DNA from: JANPBY01 sp963805505
Lineage (GTDB): Bacteria > Actinomycetota > Actinomycetes > DATJPE01
Length of the DNA stretch: 64,000 bases
Direction: 5' to 3'
Assembly: GCA_963805505.1 (NCBI GenBank)
Contig: CAWDUP010000004.1
Coordinates: forward strand, 434,001 to 498,000
Shown here: piece by piece, positions 43,428 to 52,296 of the stretch
Position numbering within the stretch: position 1 is the first letter of the stretch
Layout of the letters: each line of letters starts with the position of its first letter
The notes under the pieces: model-generated
Told to the model about the DNA's origin: nothing
Database searches by the model: none
Seen by the model: the letters and a program-made list of their open reading frames with translations, nothing else
Position numbers and translations under genes: made by a program

Positions 43428-44615
43428 GTGGCCGAATCCAGAGAGCCGACGCCGACAGGTCCGCGCGCCGACCCCGAGGCATCCCGGGATGTCGCGCCAA
43501 GTGACCTCGCCACCTTCGTCTCTGAGCGGGCGCGAGCTATCGGTGGCAGCGCCGCCGTCGTGTACCTGGTCGACTACTCGTTGACCAATCTGATGCCGCT
43601 CCCGGGAACGGCAGCCCTTGACCGGGCTCCCCTGCCGATCGATGGAACTGTCGCCGGCCGCGCTTTCATCACCTGCGAAGCCGTCATCGCCGACGGCGGG
43701 GCGACGGCGACCCGGATCTGGGCCCCCCTCCACGACGGTGCTCTCCGTCTCGGAGTCGTGGAGGTCGTGTTCGAACAAGCACCGGGGGGTCCCGAGGTCT
43801 TCGCCGCCTGTGAGCTGTTGGGCCGTGATCTGGCAGCATCCGTCACGGTCAAGGAGCGCTACGGCGACGTGTTCGCCTTCATTCGCCGGCCACGCCCGAT
43901 GACTGTGGCTGCGGAGATGCAGTGGGCTCTTCTCCCGCCGACGAGCTTCTCGACAGAGCGGGTCGCCATCAGCGGCATGCTGCAGCCTGCTCTCACCGTT
44001 GCCGGCGACGCCTTCGACTACGCGGTTGACGGTCCGACCGCACATCTCGCTGTCTTGGACGCCATGGGTCACGGACTGACGTCCGCCATGCTTTCCTCGG
44101 TGGCCGTCGGGGCATATCGCAACGCACGCCGATCGGCAATGCCCCTGGTCGAGACGTTGCGGCACATGGAGAAGTCGCTCCTGACGGTCAGCGAGGGGTC
44201 TCGTTTCGTCACCGCGATGCTGATGGAGATCGACCTCGACTCAGGGCTCGCCACGTGGTGCTCGGCTGGACACCCTCCCGGGCTCTTGCTTCGCGATCGA
44301 CACATGATCGACAACTTGTCGGTGGAACCAGGTCCCCCGCTCGGGCTCGGTCTCCTGCACGATGTCCATGTCCAATCGCGCCCTCTTCAGAAAGAGGACT
44401 CCGTGCTCTTGTACAGCGACGGGATCACCGAGTCCCGTCGGGGCAACGGACTGATGTTCGGCGTGGACCGGCTCGCGGACTTCATCACGCGAGAGACGGC
44501 AGCCGGGCTGTCGACACCTGAGACGTTGCGCCGCCTGTCCCATGCTGTTCTCGAGTTTCAGAACGGGGAGCTCCAAGACGACGCGACTGTGCTCATGGCC
44601 ACCTGGCAGCCATGA
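43428..44615 (+). CDS. PP2C-type serine phosphatase (SpoIIE family) with GAF-like sensor
   Basis: A 395-residue protein. Residues about 25-155 look like a degenerate GAF domain (ARAIGGSAAVVYLVDYS, APLHDGALRLGVVEVVF). The C-terminal half is SpoIIE/RsbU-like: AVLDAMGHGLTSAMLSSV, VTAMLMEIDLDSGLATWCSAGHPPGLLL, VLLYSDGITESR and LQDDATVLM, with the metal-binding aspartates. Such proteins dephosphorylate anti-anti-sigma factors in partner-switching stress control. GTG start 43428. Neighbouring CsbD and FHA genes on the opposite strand fit a general-stress region. Confidence 0.88.
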   Translation: MAESREPTPTGPRADPEASRDVAPSDLATFVSERARAIGGSAAVVYLVDYSLTNLMPLPGTAALDRAPLPIDGTVAGRAFITCEAVIADGGATATRIWAPLHDGALRLGVVEVVFEQAPGGPEVFAACELLGRDLAASVTVKERYGDVFAFIRRPRPMTVAAEMQWALLPPTSFSTERVAISGMLQPALTVAGDAFDYAVDGPTAHLAVLDAMGHGLTSAMLSSVAVGAYRNARRSAMPLVETLRHMEKSLLTVSEGSRFVTAMLMEIDLDSGLATWCSAGHPPGLLLRDRHMIDNLSVEPGPPLGLGLLHDVHVQSRPLQKEDSVLLYSDGITESRRGNGLMFGVDRLADFITRETAAGLSTPETLRRLSHAVLEFQNGELQDDATVLMATWQP

Positions 44616-44636
44616 GCACAGTCGAGGTGATGGGTC

Positions 44637-44840
44637 CTAGTTGAAAGCGTCCTTCACCGCGTCCTTCGCATCGCTCGCCGCATCCTTCACGTTCTCGCCG
44701 GCCTTCTTCATTCCTGCCTCGGCCTGATCGCGGCGGCCTTCGGCCTCCATCGACTCGTCGTTGGTGGCCTCGCCCCACTTCTCCTTGGCCGACCCCTTGG
44801 CGTCTTCTGCTTCGTTCTTCAACTTGTCGCTGTTGCTCAT
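44637..44840 (-). CDS. CsbD-family stress protein
   Basis: A 67-residue, highly charged helical protein: MSNSDKLKNEAEDAKGSAKEKWGEAT and an Ala/Lys/Asp-rich remainder (GENVKDAASDAKDAVKDAFN). It fits the CsbD family, small stress proteins under sigma-B-type control in Bacillus and abundant in actinobacteria; biochemical role unknown. ATG 44840 has GAGAGGAAAACC upstream. Convergent with the SpoIIE phosphatase gene. Confidence 0.82.
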   Translation of the reverse strand: MSNSDKLKNEAEDAKGSAKEKWGEATNDESMEAEGRRDQAEAGMKKAGENVKDAASDAKDAVKDAFN

Positions 44841-44879
44841 TGGTTTTCCTCTCGATGGTGAGATCGCTGTTCCGGTCAC

Positions 44880-45335
44880 TTACTGAGGGTCACGCGCACC
44901 ACTGACCTCCGAGCGAGGAGGTTGCGAGGGCTGGAACTCACCCTCGCCGCCTTCGCGACCGCCGTGCGGCCGTCCATGATCGGCGTGCTCATCACGGACG
45001 AACGTCATCGTCCAGGGCCCGAACTCGATCCGGTCTCCGGTCCGAAGTCGGTGACGATCAAACACTTCTCCGTTGACCGAACCTCGCACGGTGGCGGACT
45101 TGGCAGAGACGACGTACTCGTCGGCCCCGTCGCGGGCGATGACGGCTTGCAGCTCGCCAATCTGCGGCAAGCGGACATTGCAATCCTCGGCCGAGCCGAT
45201 CGATGTCCCGTCCGGATCAAGCTCGACATCGCCCAGGTCCGGAGCGTCAGCAGGGTCGAGAGTGGGGGTGGAGCCGAGCACGAACACCAATCTCGGCCGT
45301 CCTCCACGCCCCGGATCGTGGGTCGTACCCACCAT
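44880..45335 (-). CDS. FHA-like domain protein
   Basis: A 151-residue protein with one forkhead-associated-type domain. TSIGSAEDCNVRLPQIGELQAVIARD aligns with the FHA core, and VRGSVNGEVFDRHRLRTGDRIEFGPW with the N-G and hydrophobic end. The phosphothreonine-binding residues are poor: the canonical G-R is G-S and the S-x-x-H is missing. So phosphopeptide binding is doubtful. Start chosen at ATG 45335, with GAGGGAG six bases upstream; a GTG seven codons earlier is possible. The C-terminal tail (RPHGGREGGEGEFQPSQPPR) is disordered. Confidence 0.75.
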   Translation of the reverse strand: MVGTTHDPGRGGRPRLVFVLGSTPTLDPADAPDLGDVELDPDGTSIGSAEDCNVRLPQIGELQAVIARDGADEYVVSAKSATVRGSVNGEVFDRHRLRTGDRIEFGPWTMTFVRDEHADHGRPHGGREGGEGEFQPSQPPRSEVSGARDPQ

Positions 45336-45372
45336 GCTGAACTCCCTCACGGTCACCCGGGCGCCGGCTGAG

Positions 45373-45528
45373 TCAGGCGCGCGATCGGTTGAAGATGGAG
45401 TACCCACCTGGGCCGACCAAGCAAGCTGCGACCAGCAGCACGATGCCAAGGATGATCTGACCCTGAAGCAACTGAACGATTCCGACGATGGCGAGGATTA
45501 CCGCGGCAATCCAAAGGATGAATCCCAT
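45373..45528 (-). CDS. DUF6131-like small membrane protein
   Basis: A 51-residue protein with two short hydrophobic segments: GFILWIAAVILAIVGIVQLLQ and IILGIVLLVAACLVGPGGYSIF, ending NRSRA. The second half with GPGGxSxF is typical of an actinobacterial small membrane protein family (DUF6131). ATG 45528 has AAGGAG five bases upstream. Same strand as the FHA gene, 37 bp upstream of it. Confidence 0.75.
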   Translation of the reverse strand: MGFILWIAAVILAIVGIVQLLQGQIILGIVLLVAACLVGPGGYSIFNRSRA

Positions 45529-45704
45529 GACACTCCTTAGGTGAACATGCACGAATGGCCTGACACCTACTATTGGCATGCAACGGGCGGCTCAAACCTC
45601 TGCCGGGACACGGAGTTCGTCCGTCCCGCGGCGAACTCGTCCTGCGGCGACCGGGATCCCTGACGCGGCGGCGAGGCGCTCGCGGGTCGGGCGGCTGGCG
45701 TGTA

Positions 45705-47171
45705 CTACCTCGGATCAGCTGGTTTCGACGGGAGTCTCAGCCACGTGTCGAACAGCGATCCCAGGGGGACGGCTGCCTGCTGCTCGGCCAGCTCCTCGAA
45801 CTGCGCAGTGGTTCCGTGGCCGTCCTTGTTCTGGGTCGCCCACGCGCGCAGGATCTTGAAGAAGGTGGTCGAACCGACCTCGAGGCGAAGGGCGTGCAGC
45901 GCCATGGCGCCGCGGTCGTAGCTCGGTCCGTCAAAGAGGTGGGCGTAGCCCGGGTCGGTCACCGTTCGAGACCAGAAGGCAGAGGTCGCCTTGACCGAGT
46001 AGGCCTTCCCGAACTGGGCGCCGACCGATGGGCCACCATCATGAGCCCGCCACATCCACTCGGCGTAGGTGGCAAAACCCTCATTGAGCCAGATGTCCTT
46101 CCAGCGGCGCAGCGCCACGCTGTCGCCGTACCACTGGTGCGCGAGCTCGTGGGCGACCGTGCGGGTAAGGCCTCCCCAAGCGACGGTCGCACGGTCATAC
46201 GTTGGCCGGGTCTGGTTCTCCAGCGCGTAGTAGGAGGTGTAGTTGTCCGCGATCCCGCCAGCAGCTTCGAAGGGATACGCACCGAATCGGTTCTCGAAGA
46301 AGTCGATGATCTCTCCCGCCCGGTCGAGGCTCCGGTCGGCGCTGCGAGGCAGGCTCGGATCCACGTAGTTCCGGATCCGCAGGCCGGTGGAGCTCCGGAA
46401 CGTGTGGATCCGGAACTTCCCGATCGAGAGCGTCGCCAGGTAGGACGCCATCGGATGCTTGCTGCTCCACGTGAAGGTGGTCCAGCCGCGATGCGTGGCC
46501 GGCGGATGTAGCGGGAGTCCGTTCGACACCGCTGTCAGGCCTTCGGGAACCGTTGCCGAGACCTTGATCAGCGCCTTGTCGCTCGGGTGCTCGTTGACCG
46601 GGAACCAGAACATGCCGGCTTCGGGCTCTCCAACGACCGTGGCACCGTCCTTGGTGTTGAACCAACCGGATTCACCGAGGTTGGGATCGTCGAGGATCCG
46701 TGGCCTCCCTCGGTAGCTGACTGAGACCGTGAACGAGTGGCCGGCGGGGACGCCGCGAACTGGTCTGACGATCAGTTCTCGCGGTGCTCGACTGAACGTC
46801 GCCGGTCGCCCATCCACCGTCACCGCCGTCACCGTCAGGCCATAGAGGTCGAAGTTCAGCTGCGACAGGCCTTGCGTGGCTCGGGCCCGAATCTCGGTCG
46901 TGGCTTGGATTCGGTCGGTGCCGGGGTGGAAGCGCAGGTCGATCAGATAGCGGCTGACCCGATAACCACCGTTGCCCTCGCCCGGGACATAGGGATCACC
47001 GATCCCGGTCGCGCCAGGGCTGAACCCCGCCGTTGCCGAGGAGAACGTGGTGCGGTCTGCCATGTTGGTGGCTTGGCCGGCAGACAACCCGGTTGGGCTG
47101 GCTATCTGCCCCGTTCCAGCCAGGGCAATGCTGGCCGCAACGGCCACCATCGCCGTGAGAGCTGTTCGCAT
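45705..47171 (-). CDS. Secreted M1-family zinc metallopeptidase
   Basis: A 488-residue exported peptidase. Signal peptide MRTALTAMVAVAASIALAG, then the N-terminal beta-domain typical of M1 (YLIDLRFHPGTDRIQATTEIRA and LNFDLYGLTVTAVTVDG). The catalytic motif is TVAHELAHQWYGDSV at about 340, followed 18 residues later by WLNEGFATYAEWMW, so HExxH plus distal Glu are both present. The exopeptidase GxMEN motif is replaced by TSYYALENQTRPTYD. Shorter than full aminopeptidase N, as in many actinobacterial secreted forms. Function: extracellular peptide hydrolysis. Confidence 0.9.
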   Translation of the reverse strand: MRTALTAMVAVAASIALAGTGQIASPTGLSAGQATNMADRTTFSSATAGFSPGATGIGDPYVPGEGNGGYRVSRYLIDLRFHPGTDRIQATTEIRARATQGLSQLNFDLYGLTVTAVTVDGRPATFSRAPRELIVRPVRGVPAGHSFTVSVSYRGRPRILDDPNLGESGWFNTKDGATVVGEPEAGMFWFPVNEHPSDKALIKVSATVPEGLTAVSNGLPLHPPATHRGWTTFTWSSKHPMASYLATLSIGKFRIHTFRSSTGLRIRNYVDPSLPRSADRSLDRAGEIIDFFENRFGAYPFEAAGGIADNYTSYYALENQTRPTYDRATVAWGGLTRTVAHELAHQWYGDSVALRRWKDIWLNEGFATYAEWMWRAHDGGPSVGAQFGKAYSVKATSAFWSRTVTDPGYAHLFDGPSYDRGAMALHALRLEVGSTTFFKILRAWATQNKDGHGTTAQFEELAEQQAAVPLGSLFDTWLRLPSKPADPR

Positions 47172-47259
47172 GGACCAAGGATGCCTGACGCGCGAGGCGA
47201 CGCGAACGATCTGGGCACCCGCAGCCGCGGGAGGAGGTCCTTGACCGCTCAGAGTCCTG

Positions 47260-48582
47260 TCAGCCAGCTGCCCGTGGCCGGGCCGCTACGTGGGCTCGCG
47301 CGACGCCCTCGATGACGTCCGCGCCGTGCTGCAAACCGTGACGCGCCCGGATACGCACTCCAAGTTCGGCCAGCCTGGAACGCAGGTCGGGCTTCAGCAC
47401 CGTCGTCAAGGCTTCGGCCAGCTGCTCCTCGGTGAAGGAGTAGGTCGGCAACCGAACGCCCAGTCCGAGCTCGTCCATGCGCTGAGCATTGTCGTACTGG
47501 TCCCAGAAGAGGGGGAGCAAGATCATCGGCTTGCCGAAGTGCAGCGCCTCCGTGACCGTGTTGTTACCCCCGTGGGTGATGACCGCGTCCATCTGAGGTA
47601 TCAGGCTGGGTTGCGGTAGAAACTCGGTGCCAATCATGTTGTCCGCCAGGGCAAACTCCTGGTGCTGCGGACCTTTGCTCACGACGTAGCGGTGCGGTGT
47701 ACGTCCGAGCACTTCGACGAGCCGCCGCATCAACTCAACGTCGGCGCTGCCCAGCGAACCCAGCGACAGATAGAGCAGGGCGCTTCCCTCTGGCCGGTCG
47801 CGGAAGGAAGGAGGGAGATCGTAGGCGACCTCGGTCTCGCGAACGCTCGAGTCCATCCGATGCCAAGTGCTGTCCAGCGGCTCCGCCCTTGAGTAGTCGG
47901 CCTCCGCGGGGAAGACATAGAGGTTCGCTACCTCCGATGTATGCACGAACTCCAGCTCGGGAAGCGGTGGCGCGCCACAGTGAACCACCCACTCGTTGAA
48001 CTCCTCCCACAAGGCCCGCTGGGTTTGGTCGTACCTCTTGCGAAACGCGTCCCACCCGCTGCGATCTTTGGATGAGAGTCCGGAATACGGCGGCGCGATG
48101 TCAGGAGCGGTCACCTCGAGCGGATTGCAGGAGACGATCCGAATGTAGGGCGCGTCCGCAGTGACCAATGCAGGAAACGCCACAACGTTGTCCTCGACGA
48201 TCACATCAGGACGAGTGCGGGCAATGATGCCGCGGAGCTGCGGTTCGCAGTACTTCGCGCCGTCGATCAGGGCGCGCCAGGTCGGTGCGATGAAAGTTGC
48301 GAGCTGGTCGATGGTTGGCTTTCGGAACTCGGGCGCAGTTTCGCGAATGAAGTCCTTCCAGAACTGCCCAACGTCTTGCTCGACCTCGTCATCCGGAGGC
48401 GGGGCCAGATCGACCAGGTCTTCCTCGAAACCCAGCGCGCTGAGCTTCCCCGCCCACGACGCCTCCGCCGCAAACACCACACGGTGCCCGCGCCGCAGGA
48501 GGATGTCCCCGAGCCCCACGCACTGATTGGTCGGCCCAAAGGCGGACTCCGGCATGAAAAGTATCGTCAGGGGCGCTTCGGA
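47260..48582 (-). CDS. GT1 glycosyltransferase (MGT/UGT type)
   Basis: A 440-residue GT-B glycosyltransferase. The N-terminus LTILFMPESAFGPTNQCVGLGD is the acceptor-side start. The C-terminal donor-binding region has TEFLPQPSLIPQMDAVITHGGNNTVTEALHFGKPMILLPLFWDQYDNAQRM, the typical UGT/MGT loop. These enzymes transfer sugars from NDP-sugars to small hydrophobic acceptors. The GTG at 48582 is chosen; an earlier TTG near 48627 is possible and would abut the beta-glucosidase stop. It lies at the end of the sugar cluster, right after a GH1 gene. Confidence 0.85.
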   Translation of the reverse strand, partial: SEAPLTILFMPESAFGPTNQCVGLGDILLRRGHRVVFAAEASWAGKLSALGFEEDLVDLAPPPDDEVEQDVGQFWKDFIRETAPEFRKPTIDQLATFIAPTWRALIDGAKYCEPQLRGIIARTRPDVIVEDNVVAFPALVTADAPYIRIVSCNPLEVTAPDIAPPYSGLSSKDRSGWDAFRKRYDQTQRALWEEFNEWVVHCGAPPLPELEFVHTSEVANLYVFPAEADYSRAEPLDSTWHRMDSSVRETEVAYDLPPSFRDRPEGSALLYLSLGSLGSADVELMRRLVEVLGRTPHRYVVSKGPQHQEFALADNMIGTEFLPQPSLIPQMDAVITHGGNNTVTEALHFGKPMILLPLFWDQYDNAQRMDELGLGVRLPTYSFTEEQLAEALTTVLKPDLRSRLAELGVRIRARHGLQHGADVIEGVARAHVAARPRAAG

Positions 48583-48627
48583 CACGCGTCGAAGGCTACT
48601 GCCGATCGACGAACTACGGACCAGCAA

Positions 48628-50058
48628 TCAAGCCGACGGGACGGAGTTGTGTGCGATGACGTCGGCGTACCAAGCGCCGCTGTCCTTGAGCACGCGTTGC
48701 TGGGTTTCGAAGTCGACGTAGATCACGCCGAAGCGCTTCGAGTAGCCGTACGCCCACTCGAAATTGTCCAGCAGCGACCAGACGAAGTATCCACGGACAT
48801 CGACGCCGCGCTCGATGGCTCGATGAACTGCCCCGATGTGGCGGCGCAGGTAGTCGATGCGCCGAGGGTCGTGCACCTGGCCGTGGGCATCAAGGGAGTC
48901 ATCGAACGCGGCCCCGTTCTCGGTCACCATCAACGGCAGGCCGGGCGCAGACTCGTGAAGGTCGAGAAGTAGCTCTTCGAGGCCGGTCTCGTCTATGGGC
49001 CAACCCATCGCGGTGTAAGGACCAGGCATCGGTAGGAAGTCGACATCGTCGCAACCCGGCCACGCGCTGAACTCAGACTCGCCGTGGCCGTCTTGACGCG
49101 TCCGGATGTCCCCGCGTGATTGCGCGACGACGATGGGGTTGTAGTAGTTGACCCCCAGGACATCCAAAGGTTGATGAATCGCGGTCAGGTCACCCTCGCG
49201 CACGAACGACCAGTCCGTCAGCTCAGCGGTGGTCTCCATCGTCAAGGCGGGATACTCCCCGCGGAGCACCGGACCGAGCCAGGTTTGGTTCGCCACCGCG
49301 TCCACTCGCGCGGCTGCAGACTGGTCGGCCGCATCTACGGACGCCGGCCGAGCCTGATGCAGGTTCAGCGTGATGGATGTCCGGGCCTGGTCACCCAGGA
49401 CGCCCCGAACCGCCTGCACGGCAAGGCCGTGGGCGAGGTTGAGGTGATGGACCGCACGCAACGCTGCTTCGGGCTCGTGACGGCCAGGAGCGTGTACGCC
49501 GGACGCATACCCAAGAAATGCCGTGCACCATGGTTCGTTCAGCGTCGTCCACATGTCGACGCGGTCCCCGAGCACGCCCGCCAGGGCCTCGGCATAGTCC
49601 GCGAACGCGAAGGCTGTGTCCCGGTTCGCCCACCCACCTGCATCCTCAAGCTCTTGCGGAAGATCCCAGTGGTAGAGCGTCACCACCGGGCTGATGTCGC
49701 TGTTTCGCAGCTCGTCCACGAGCTGGGAATAGAAGGCGACGCCCCGTGGGTTGAGCGGACCTCGTCCGGTGGGGATGAGTCTGGACCAAGACACGGACAG
49801 TCGGTAGGCGTTCAAGCCCAGGCCTGCCATGAGCGCGACATCGGACTTGTAGCGGTGGTAGTGGTCGGCAGCGACGTCTCCAGTGTCACCTCCGAGCACC
49901 GCACCGGGCTGATGGCTGAACGTGTCCCAGATCGATGGCGTACGCCCGTCTTCGGCGGCAGCGCCCTCGACCTGATAGGAAGCCGTAGCCGCCCCCCAGG
50001 TGAAACCGGCTGGAAACTCCAGACGACCGGAACCCGACACGTCTTCCGAGGCGCTCAT
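48628..50058 (-). CDS. GH1 beta-glucosidase
   Basis: A 476-residue family 1 beta-glycosidase. The acid/base glutamate is in MWTTLNEPWCTAFLGYASG (about 175) and the nucleophile in MVTENGAAFDD (about 377). FPAGFTWGAATASYQVEGA, VTLYHWDLPQELED and GYFVWSLLDNFEWAYGYSKRFG are further family signatures. It would hydrolyse cello-oligosaccharides or other beta-glucosides brought in by the ABC importer nearby. A perfect 18-bp palindrome lies 90-107 bp upstream of the start and is the probable LacI-family operator. The GT1 gene follows downstream. Confidence 0.93.
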   Translation of the reverse strand: MSASEDVSGSGRLEFPAGFTWGAATASYQVEGAAAEDGRTPSIWDTFSHQPGAVLGGDTGDVAADHYHRYKSDVALMAGLGLNAYRLSVSWSRLIPTGRGPLNPRGVAFYSQLVDELRNSDISPVVTLYHWDLPQELEDAGGWANRDTAFAFADYAEALAGVLGDRVDMWTTLNEPWCTAFLGYASGVHAPGRHEPEAALRAVHHLNLAHGLAVQAVRGVLGDQARTSITLNLHQARPASVDAADQSAAARVDAVANQTWLGPVLRGEYPALTMETTAELTDWSFVREGDLTAIHQPLDVLGVNYYNPIVVAQSRGDIRTRQDGHGESEFSAWPGCDDVDFLPMPGPYTAMGWPIDETGLEELLLDLHESAPGLPLMVTENGAAFDDSLDAHGQVHDPRRIDYLRRHIGAVHRAIERGVDVRGYFVWSLLDNFEWAYGYSKRFGVIYVDFETQQRVLKDSGAWYADVIAHNSVPSA

Positions 50059-50147
50059 GTTGTGCTCAGTTCCATACGAAAGGACACGCGGGCTCTTCCT
50101 GTCGAGTGTGAGGCGGGCGTACTCCCACGAGCGGCCGGTTGGCAGCG

Positions 50148-50165
50148 TCTGAGAGCGCTCTCAGA
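50148..50165. promoter_or_regulatory. LacI/CebR-type operator upstream of beta-glucosidase
   Basis: TCTGAGAGCGCTCTCAGA is a perfect 18-bp palindrome centred on GAGCGCTC, the core of CebR/CelR-type operators (TGGGAGCGCTCCCA). It lies between the lacI-family gene and the GH1 gene, 90 bp upstream of the GH1 ATG. The LacI-family gene lies 27 bp away on the same strand. Confidence 0.8.
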
Positions 50166-50192
50166 GTAGCCCGCTTCGCGGCGCTCACCCGG

Positions 50193-51227
50193 CTAGGCAC
50201 TTCCCCTGCGAACAAGTTCCGTGGGTAGCACCAGGCTCTGCGGCACGGATCGGCCTCGCAGCAGATCGAGCAGCATGGCAGCCATCTGCCGTCCCATGGC
50301 CTCGATGGGTTGCCTGATGGTCGTGAGCGGTGGTTGTGTCATCGAGGCGATGGGGATGTCGTCGAAGCCAACAACAGCGATGTCCTCCGGCACCCTCCGA
50401 CCGACGCTCTCAACGGCTTGCATCGCTCCGACGCTCATGAGGTCGTTCCCGACGAATACGCCGTCGAGATCTGGGACCAGCTTCAACAGCCTCCGCATCC
50501 CCTCGAACCCACCGGCCACCGAGAAATCTCCCTCGGCGATCGCTTTGGGGTTCGGCTTCTCCCCAACCGCGCGAATCGCTTCTCGATAGCCGGCTAGCCG
50601 ATCTCGGCCAGCAGCCATGTCTTGCGGTCCGGTGACGGTGCCGATCGATCGACAGCCTCTCTGCACGAGCCATGTGGTGGCAGCGCGTGCACCGCCCCGA
50701 TTGTCCGCGTCTACGTAGTGCAAACCAGATGCCTCGGCCAGTGGACGCCCATTCAGCACGACCGGGACCCCGAGCGCCAACAAGTCGCACGGCAGCGAAT
50801 CCTTACCGTGCGCCGAGATCACGACGGCTCCATCAACATGTCCGCCTGATGCGAAGTTGAGGAACCGGCGAGTGTCGGTCTCGTCGGAGTTGACGACGAA
50901 GACCAGCTGCTTGCCGTGCTCGGCCAGCAGGCCGTGCGCCCCGCGAAGAATCCGGGAGAAGAACGGGTCGTCGAAGAATCGGTCACCCGACTCGCGGACG
51001 ACGAAGGCAACGGTGTCGCTCCGCCGGGTTACAAGGGATCGCGCGGCTCGGTTGGGGATGTAGTCGAGCGAGGCAGCGGCGTCGAGCACCGCCCGCCTGG
51101 TGTCCGCACTGACGTTCGGCGCACCATTCAAGGCTCGGCTGGCCGTGGCACGAGAGACCCCGGCCTTGCCGGCCACCACGTCCAGGGTCGGGGACCGACG
51201 CCCCGGTGCCGGCTCTCGCTTTGGCAC
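50193..51227 (-). CDS. LacI-family regulator
   Basis: A 344-residue LacI regulator with N-terminal helix-turn-helix and hinge helix (TLDVVAGKAGVSRATASRALNGAPNVS, then ALDYIPNRAARSLVTRRSD-like hinge) and a periplasmic-binding-protein effector domain (VDGAVVISAHGK, GNDLMSVGAMQAVESVGRRVPEDIAVVGFDD). GTG start. It most likely represses the ABC importer and beta-glucosidase genes and responds to the imported sugar, as CebR does for cellobiose; this is by analogy. Confidence 0.92.
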   Translation of the reverse strand: MPKREPAPGRRSPTLDVVAGKAGVSRATASRALNGAPNVSADTRRAVLDAAASLDYIPNRAARSLVTRRSDTVAFVVRESGDRFFDDPFFSRILRGAHGLLAEHGKQLVFVVNSDETDTRRFLNFASGGHVDGAVVISAHGKDSLPCDLLALGVPVVLNGRPLAEASGLHYVDADNRGGARAATTWLVQRGCRSIGTVTGPQDMAAGRDRLAGYREAIRAVGEKPNPKAIAEGDFSVAGGFEGMRRLLKLVPDLDGVFVGNDLMSVGAMQAVESVGRRVPEDIAVVGFDDIPIASMTQPPLTTIRQPIEAMGRQMAAMLLDLLRGRSVPQSLVLPTELVRRGSA

Positions 51228-51315
51228 GTGTCACTCCCTGGCGGCTGGGACGCGGGCCGCTCCATGAACGAGCGGAACTGGGCTGAAATGTCGCCCCACA
51301 TGGCGGGGCGGCGAG

Positions 51316-52296
51316 TCAGCCCTTGACCGAGCCAGCCAGCAGACCGCGGACGAAGAAGCGTTGCAGCGAGAAGAACACGATGAGCGGCACGATGATGGCC
51401 ACGAAAGCACCCGCCGTGACCAAGTGCAGCTGCGCGCCGTAACTCCCCTTGATGTTGGCCAAGTACACGGTGATTGGAGCCACATCGGGCGTACCTCCGG
51501 CGAAGGTCAACGCGACGAGCAGGTCGTTCCACACCCACAGGAATTGGAAGATGGCGAACGAAGCGATAGCCGGCACCGACAGGGGCAGCACCATCTTCCA
51601 GAAGATCAGAAAATGGCTGGCGCCGTCGACTCGAGCGGCCTCGAACAGGTCACGCGGCAGCTGGGCGATGAAGTTGTGCAGCAAGAAGATGGCGAGCGGC
51701 AAGGCAAACATCGTGTGCGCCGTCCAGAGCTGAGCGAACCCCCTGAAGGACTCCGGGAAGCCCAGATCTGACATGGACGGGATGACGGTGACGTCTCCGA
51801 TCGAGACACCCTTGTTGAAGAGCTTGAGCAGGGGGAGGAGAGCCATCTGAAGGGGCACGACTTGCAGCGCGAAGATGAGCAGGAAGACCGCTGTGGCACC
51901 CCTGAAGGGGATCCACGCCAAGCAGTACGCCGCCATCAGAGCCAGGCACAGCGGGATGAGAGCACCCGGGATGGAGATGACGAAGGAGTTGATGAAGTAC
52001 GGCCACATCCCACCAGGGATGGTCTGGCCGCCAGTCAGGACCTCCTTGTAGTTGCTGAAGGTGAATACCGGGTTGGTGAAGGCGGTCCACCACCCACTGC
52101 TGCTGGCTTCCTGGGACGGGCGCAGCGAGGTGACCAGCAGGCCAAAGGTCGGCACGGTCCACAAGATGGTGATGGCAATGACCAGGGCCGTCGCCCAGGG
52201 GCTGGACAGATTGCGGCGCAACGCCGTACTCATGCCGCCGTGGTCCGGTGCCGCGGCGCGGGTGAGGTTTTCAGCCTGTTCTGCGTCGATGGTCAT
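51316..52296 (-). CDS. Sugar ABC transporter permease (MalG-like)
   Basis: A 326-residue binding-protein-dependent permease with six core helices and a long soluble N-terminus. The EAA loop is RDLFEAARVDGASHFLIFWKMVLPLSVPAI. The C-terminal ASVKG-type ending (FVRGLLAGSVKG) is characteristic of MalG-type subunits. It overlaps the MalF-like gene (ATGA), so the subunits are co-translated. No ATPase gene lies in the cluster; a shared MsiK-type ATPase encoded elsewhere is likely. Confidence 0.9.
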   Translation of the reverse strand: MTIDAEQAENLTRAAAPDHGGMSTALRRNLSSPWATALVIAITILWTVPTFGLLVTSLRPSQEASSSGWWTAFTNPVFTFSNYKEVLTGGQTIPGGMWPYFINSFVISIPGALIPLCLALMAAYCLAWIPFRGATAVFLLIFALQVVPLQMALLPLLKLFNKGVSIGDVTVIPSMSDLGFPESFRGFAQLWTAHTMFALPLAIFLLHNFIAQLPRDLFEAARVDGASHFLIFWKMVLPLSVPAIASFAIFQFLWVWNDLLVALTFAGGTPDVAPITVYLANIKGSYGAQLHLVTAGAFVAIIVPLIVFFSLQRFFVRGLLAGSVKG

